DNA of 6,029 bases from an uncultured Eggerthellaceae bacterium. GTDB taxonomy: Bacteria; Actinomycetota; Coriobacteriia; Coriobacteriales; Eggerthellaceae. The translations under genes and the position numbers were made by a program. This document shows, piece after piece, positions 4,875 to 6,029 of this stretch (positions are counted from its first letter, which is position 1; each line of letters opens with the position of its first letter). The notes under the pieces were generated by a model. That model was not told the origin of the DNA. It ran no database searches and saw only the letters and a program-made list of their open reading frames with translations. The stretch spans positions 1 through 6,029 of the forward strand of contig CASTMW010000086.1 of NCBI GenBank assembly GCA_949450265.1, in the 5' to 3' direction.

Positions 4875-6029
4875 TCATCGCGCGAGCAACGAACGCTCCG
4901 CTTCATCGGCAAGCGTCGTACGTGCCGCAACAAGGTCCGCAAGAGGTTCAAGGTAGCCTCGGTCGGCATCCGATAACCCTGTTGCGGCGATGCTGATCAG
5001 CTCGTCTGCAAGTGCCGAGACAGGGGCGCCGTATACCGTCGCCCCATAACCGTCTTCCATCAGAGCGTTCTTGGCATCTTCGATCGCGCGTGCATCCACG
5101 TGCTCGAAGAGCGTCTCAAGAGCACCGAGCGACCCTTGATCGGAGAAGAGCCCCTTCACCAGGGCCGCGTAGGATATGACATACGGGATCGGCATCGCAT
5201 CTGCTGGGCGTATCTCGATATAGGTCTTCAAGCGCACGTCATTGAAGAACATGGAGATCGCATGCTCTGCATCTTCGCGGCCCATGGGCACCTCAGCGAA
5301 GATCTCGCCGAACGTCCTTTTCGTAAGGGTCTCCCCACAAGGCGTCTTCTGCACGATGGCGGGCGTATCAAGGATGTAGGCAGCGTAGTCCTCCAAAGTG
5401 AAGCCCGCATCCATCACACCGGGTACGGTGCCGCACCGATCCGGGTCGCAATGCTGCCATATCTTCGTGCGCACCAGCTTATGCGCACGCGGCCTTCCCT
5501 CGAAGATGGGCGCATTGTCGCTTATCAGGGAGAAGAGCGGAACGCATGCGTTCGCAAGGCGCAGCTTGCGCAGGCAGTCTTCCTCTGAGGTATAGTCGAT
5601 CGACACTTGGGTGGATGCACTGCCGCGCATCATGCAGATGCCGAACGAAGAGATAGCGCCCAGATAGTCGTTCATCATCTTGTAGCGCGTTTTAGGGATC
5701 AAGGCAAGGTCGATGGCCTTGTTGGAAAGGTTGTAGCCGGGCGTTCCCACGCTGATGCCATGCTGCTCGCAGATCCCCGTCAGCTTCGTTTCAAAAGCGG
5801 CGAAGCATGCCGCTGCATCGTCAAGGGTATGGAAGGGACCTGCGGAAAGCTCGAACTGAGCAGCCGGTTCAAGGGTGAGGGTACCAATGTTTCCCGCCAT
5901 GCCAACGATGGCTTCTCCATCCATCATCGGATGCGGGAAGTTGTCCTTGAACGCCTCCAGCAAGCGCTCCGCTCCGAACGCGCCGTCGTAGGCGACCTGG
6001 CTTCCGTCGTGATGGGTCAGCGTATGCTC
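4875..6029 (-). CDS. gshA: Glutamate-cysteine ligase, GCS2 (plant/proteobacterial-type) family (partial, N-terminus off the right edge)
   Basis: The minus-strand frame is open from the right edge to TGA at 4877-4875: 384 residues without a start. A TTG at 5963 could be called a start, but the 22 upstream residues (including VAYDGAFGAERLLEAF) align with the family, so the true start is outside. The product would condense glutamate and cysteine with ATP to gamma-glutamylcysteine. Family landmarks (edge residue = 1) are LEPAAQFELSAGP at 53-65, IPKTRYKMMNDYL at 111-123, MMRGSASTQVSIDY at 133-146, an APIFEGRPRAHKL region at 173-185, and VRLKTYIEIRPAD at 265-277 (nt 5237-5199). The late helix LISIAATGLS and YLEPLADLV are also typical of the family C-terminus. 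The family usually runs to about 450 residues, so roughly 60-80 are missing. The same fold includes EgtA of ergothioneine synthesis and YbdK-like carboxylate-amine ligases; the LEPxxQFELS and IPKxRYKxM motifs favour the GshA group. No gshB is visible. Confidence 0.82.
   Translation of the reverse strand, partial: EHTLTHHDGSQVAYDGAFGAERLLEAFKDNFPHPMMDGEAIVGMAGNIGTLTLEPAAQFELSAGPFHTLDDAAACFAAFETKLTGICEQHGISVGTPGYNLSNKAIDLALIPKTRYKMMNDYLGAISSFGICMMRGSASTQVSIDYTSEEDCLRKLRLANACVPLFSLISDNAPIFEGRPRAHKLVRTKIWQHCDPDRCGTVPGVMDAGFTLEDYAAYILDTPAIVQKTPCGETLTKRTFGEIFAEVPMGREDAEHAISMFFNDVRLKTYIEIRPADAMPIPYVISYAALVKGLFSDQGSLGALETLFEHVDARAIEDAKNALMEDGYGATVYGAPVSALADELISIAATGLSDADRGYLEPLADLVAARTTLADEAERSLLAR

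Noticed and set aside
5961..5963. TTG at 5963 as the start of the ligase gene
   Set aside because: The frame continues open to the window edge, and the 22 residues upstream resemble the conserved family region before the LEPxxQFELS motif. The gene is therefore truncated by the window, not short.

Overview
The window reads as bacterial chromosome with G/C-rich third codon positions, strong Shine-Dalgarno sequences (AAGGAGG, AAGGAGA, AAGGTGG) and tightly packed genes. A three-gene 'archaeal-type' split glutamate synthase with a ferredoxin-like FMN subunit suggests an anaerobe. My best guess is an anaerobic high-GC Gram-positive such as a member of the Coriobacteriia. This is inference from gene content and composition only; no phylogenetic marker is present.

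Layout from left to right. Bases 1-212 hold the 3' end of a membrane-protein gene, closed by a strong intrinsic terminator (216-251). A compact regulatory stretch follows: a near-consensus Gram-positive SOS (LexA) box at 270-283 and an extended -10 promoter at 290-298. The transcript then has a leader of about 130 nt ending in a long RNA hairpin (376-418). This controls a cytoplasmic protein of unknown function (434-1249).

After a 128-bp gap come three same-strand genes for the separated domains of a glutamate synthase: the class II glutamine amidotransferase (1378-2592), the FMN/iron-sulfur synthase subunit with an N-terminal 2x[4Fe-4S] ferredoxin domain (2579-4084), and the GXGXG beta-helix subunit (4125-4865). 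The first two overlap by 14 bp. Together they should release ammonia from glutamine, channel it to the FMN subunit and reductively aminate 2-oxoglutarate to glutamate. No GltD-type NADPH reductase is present, so electrons probably enter through the ferredoxin domain.

On the opposite strand, converging on the last glutamate synthase gene with only 9 bp between stop codons, is a GCS2-family glutamate-cysteine ligase (4875 to beyond the right edge; its start is outside the window). It would consume glutamate to make gamma-glutamylcysteine. The right-hand two thirds is therefore a glutamate supply/use neighbourhood.

I found no mobile element, CRISPR array, tRNA or rRNA. The most unusual part is the SOS-box/hairpin-controlled unknown gene at 270-1249. 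The split glutamate synthase is a known architecture, though its electron donor and exact substrate are open.
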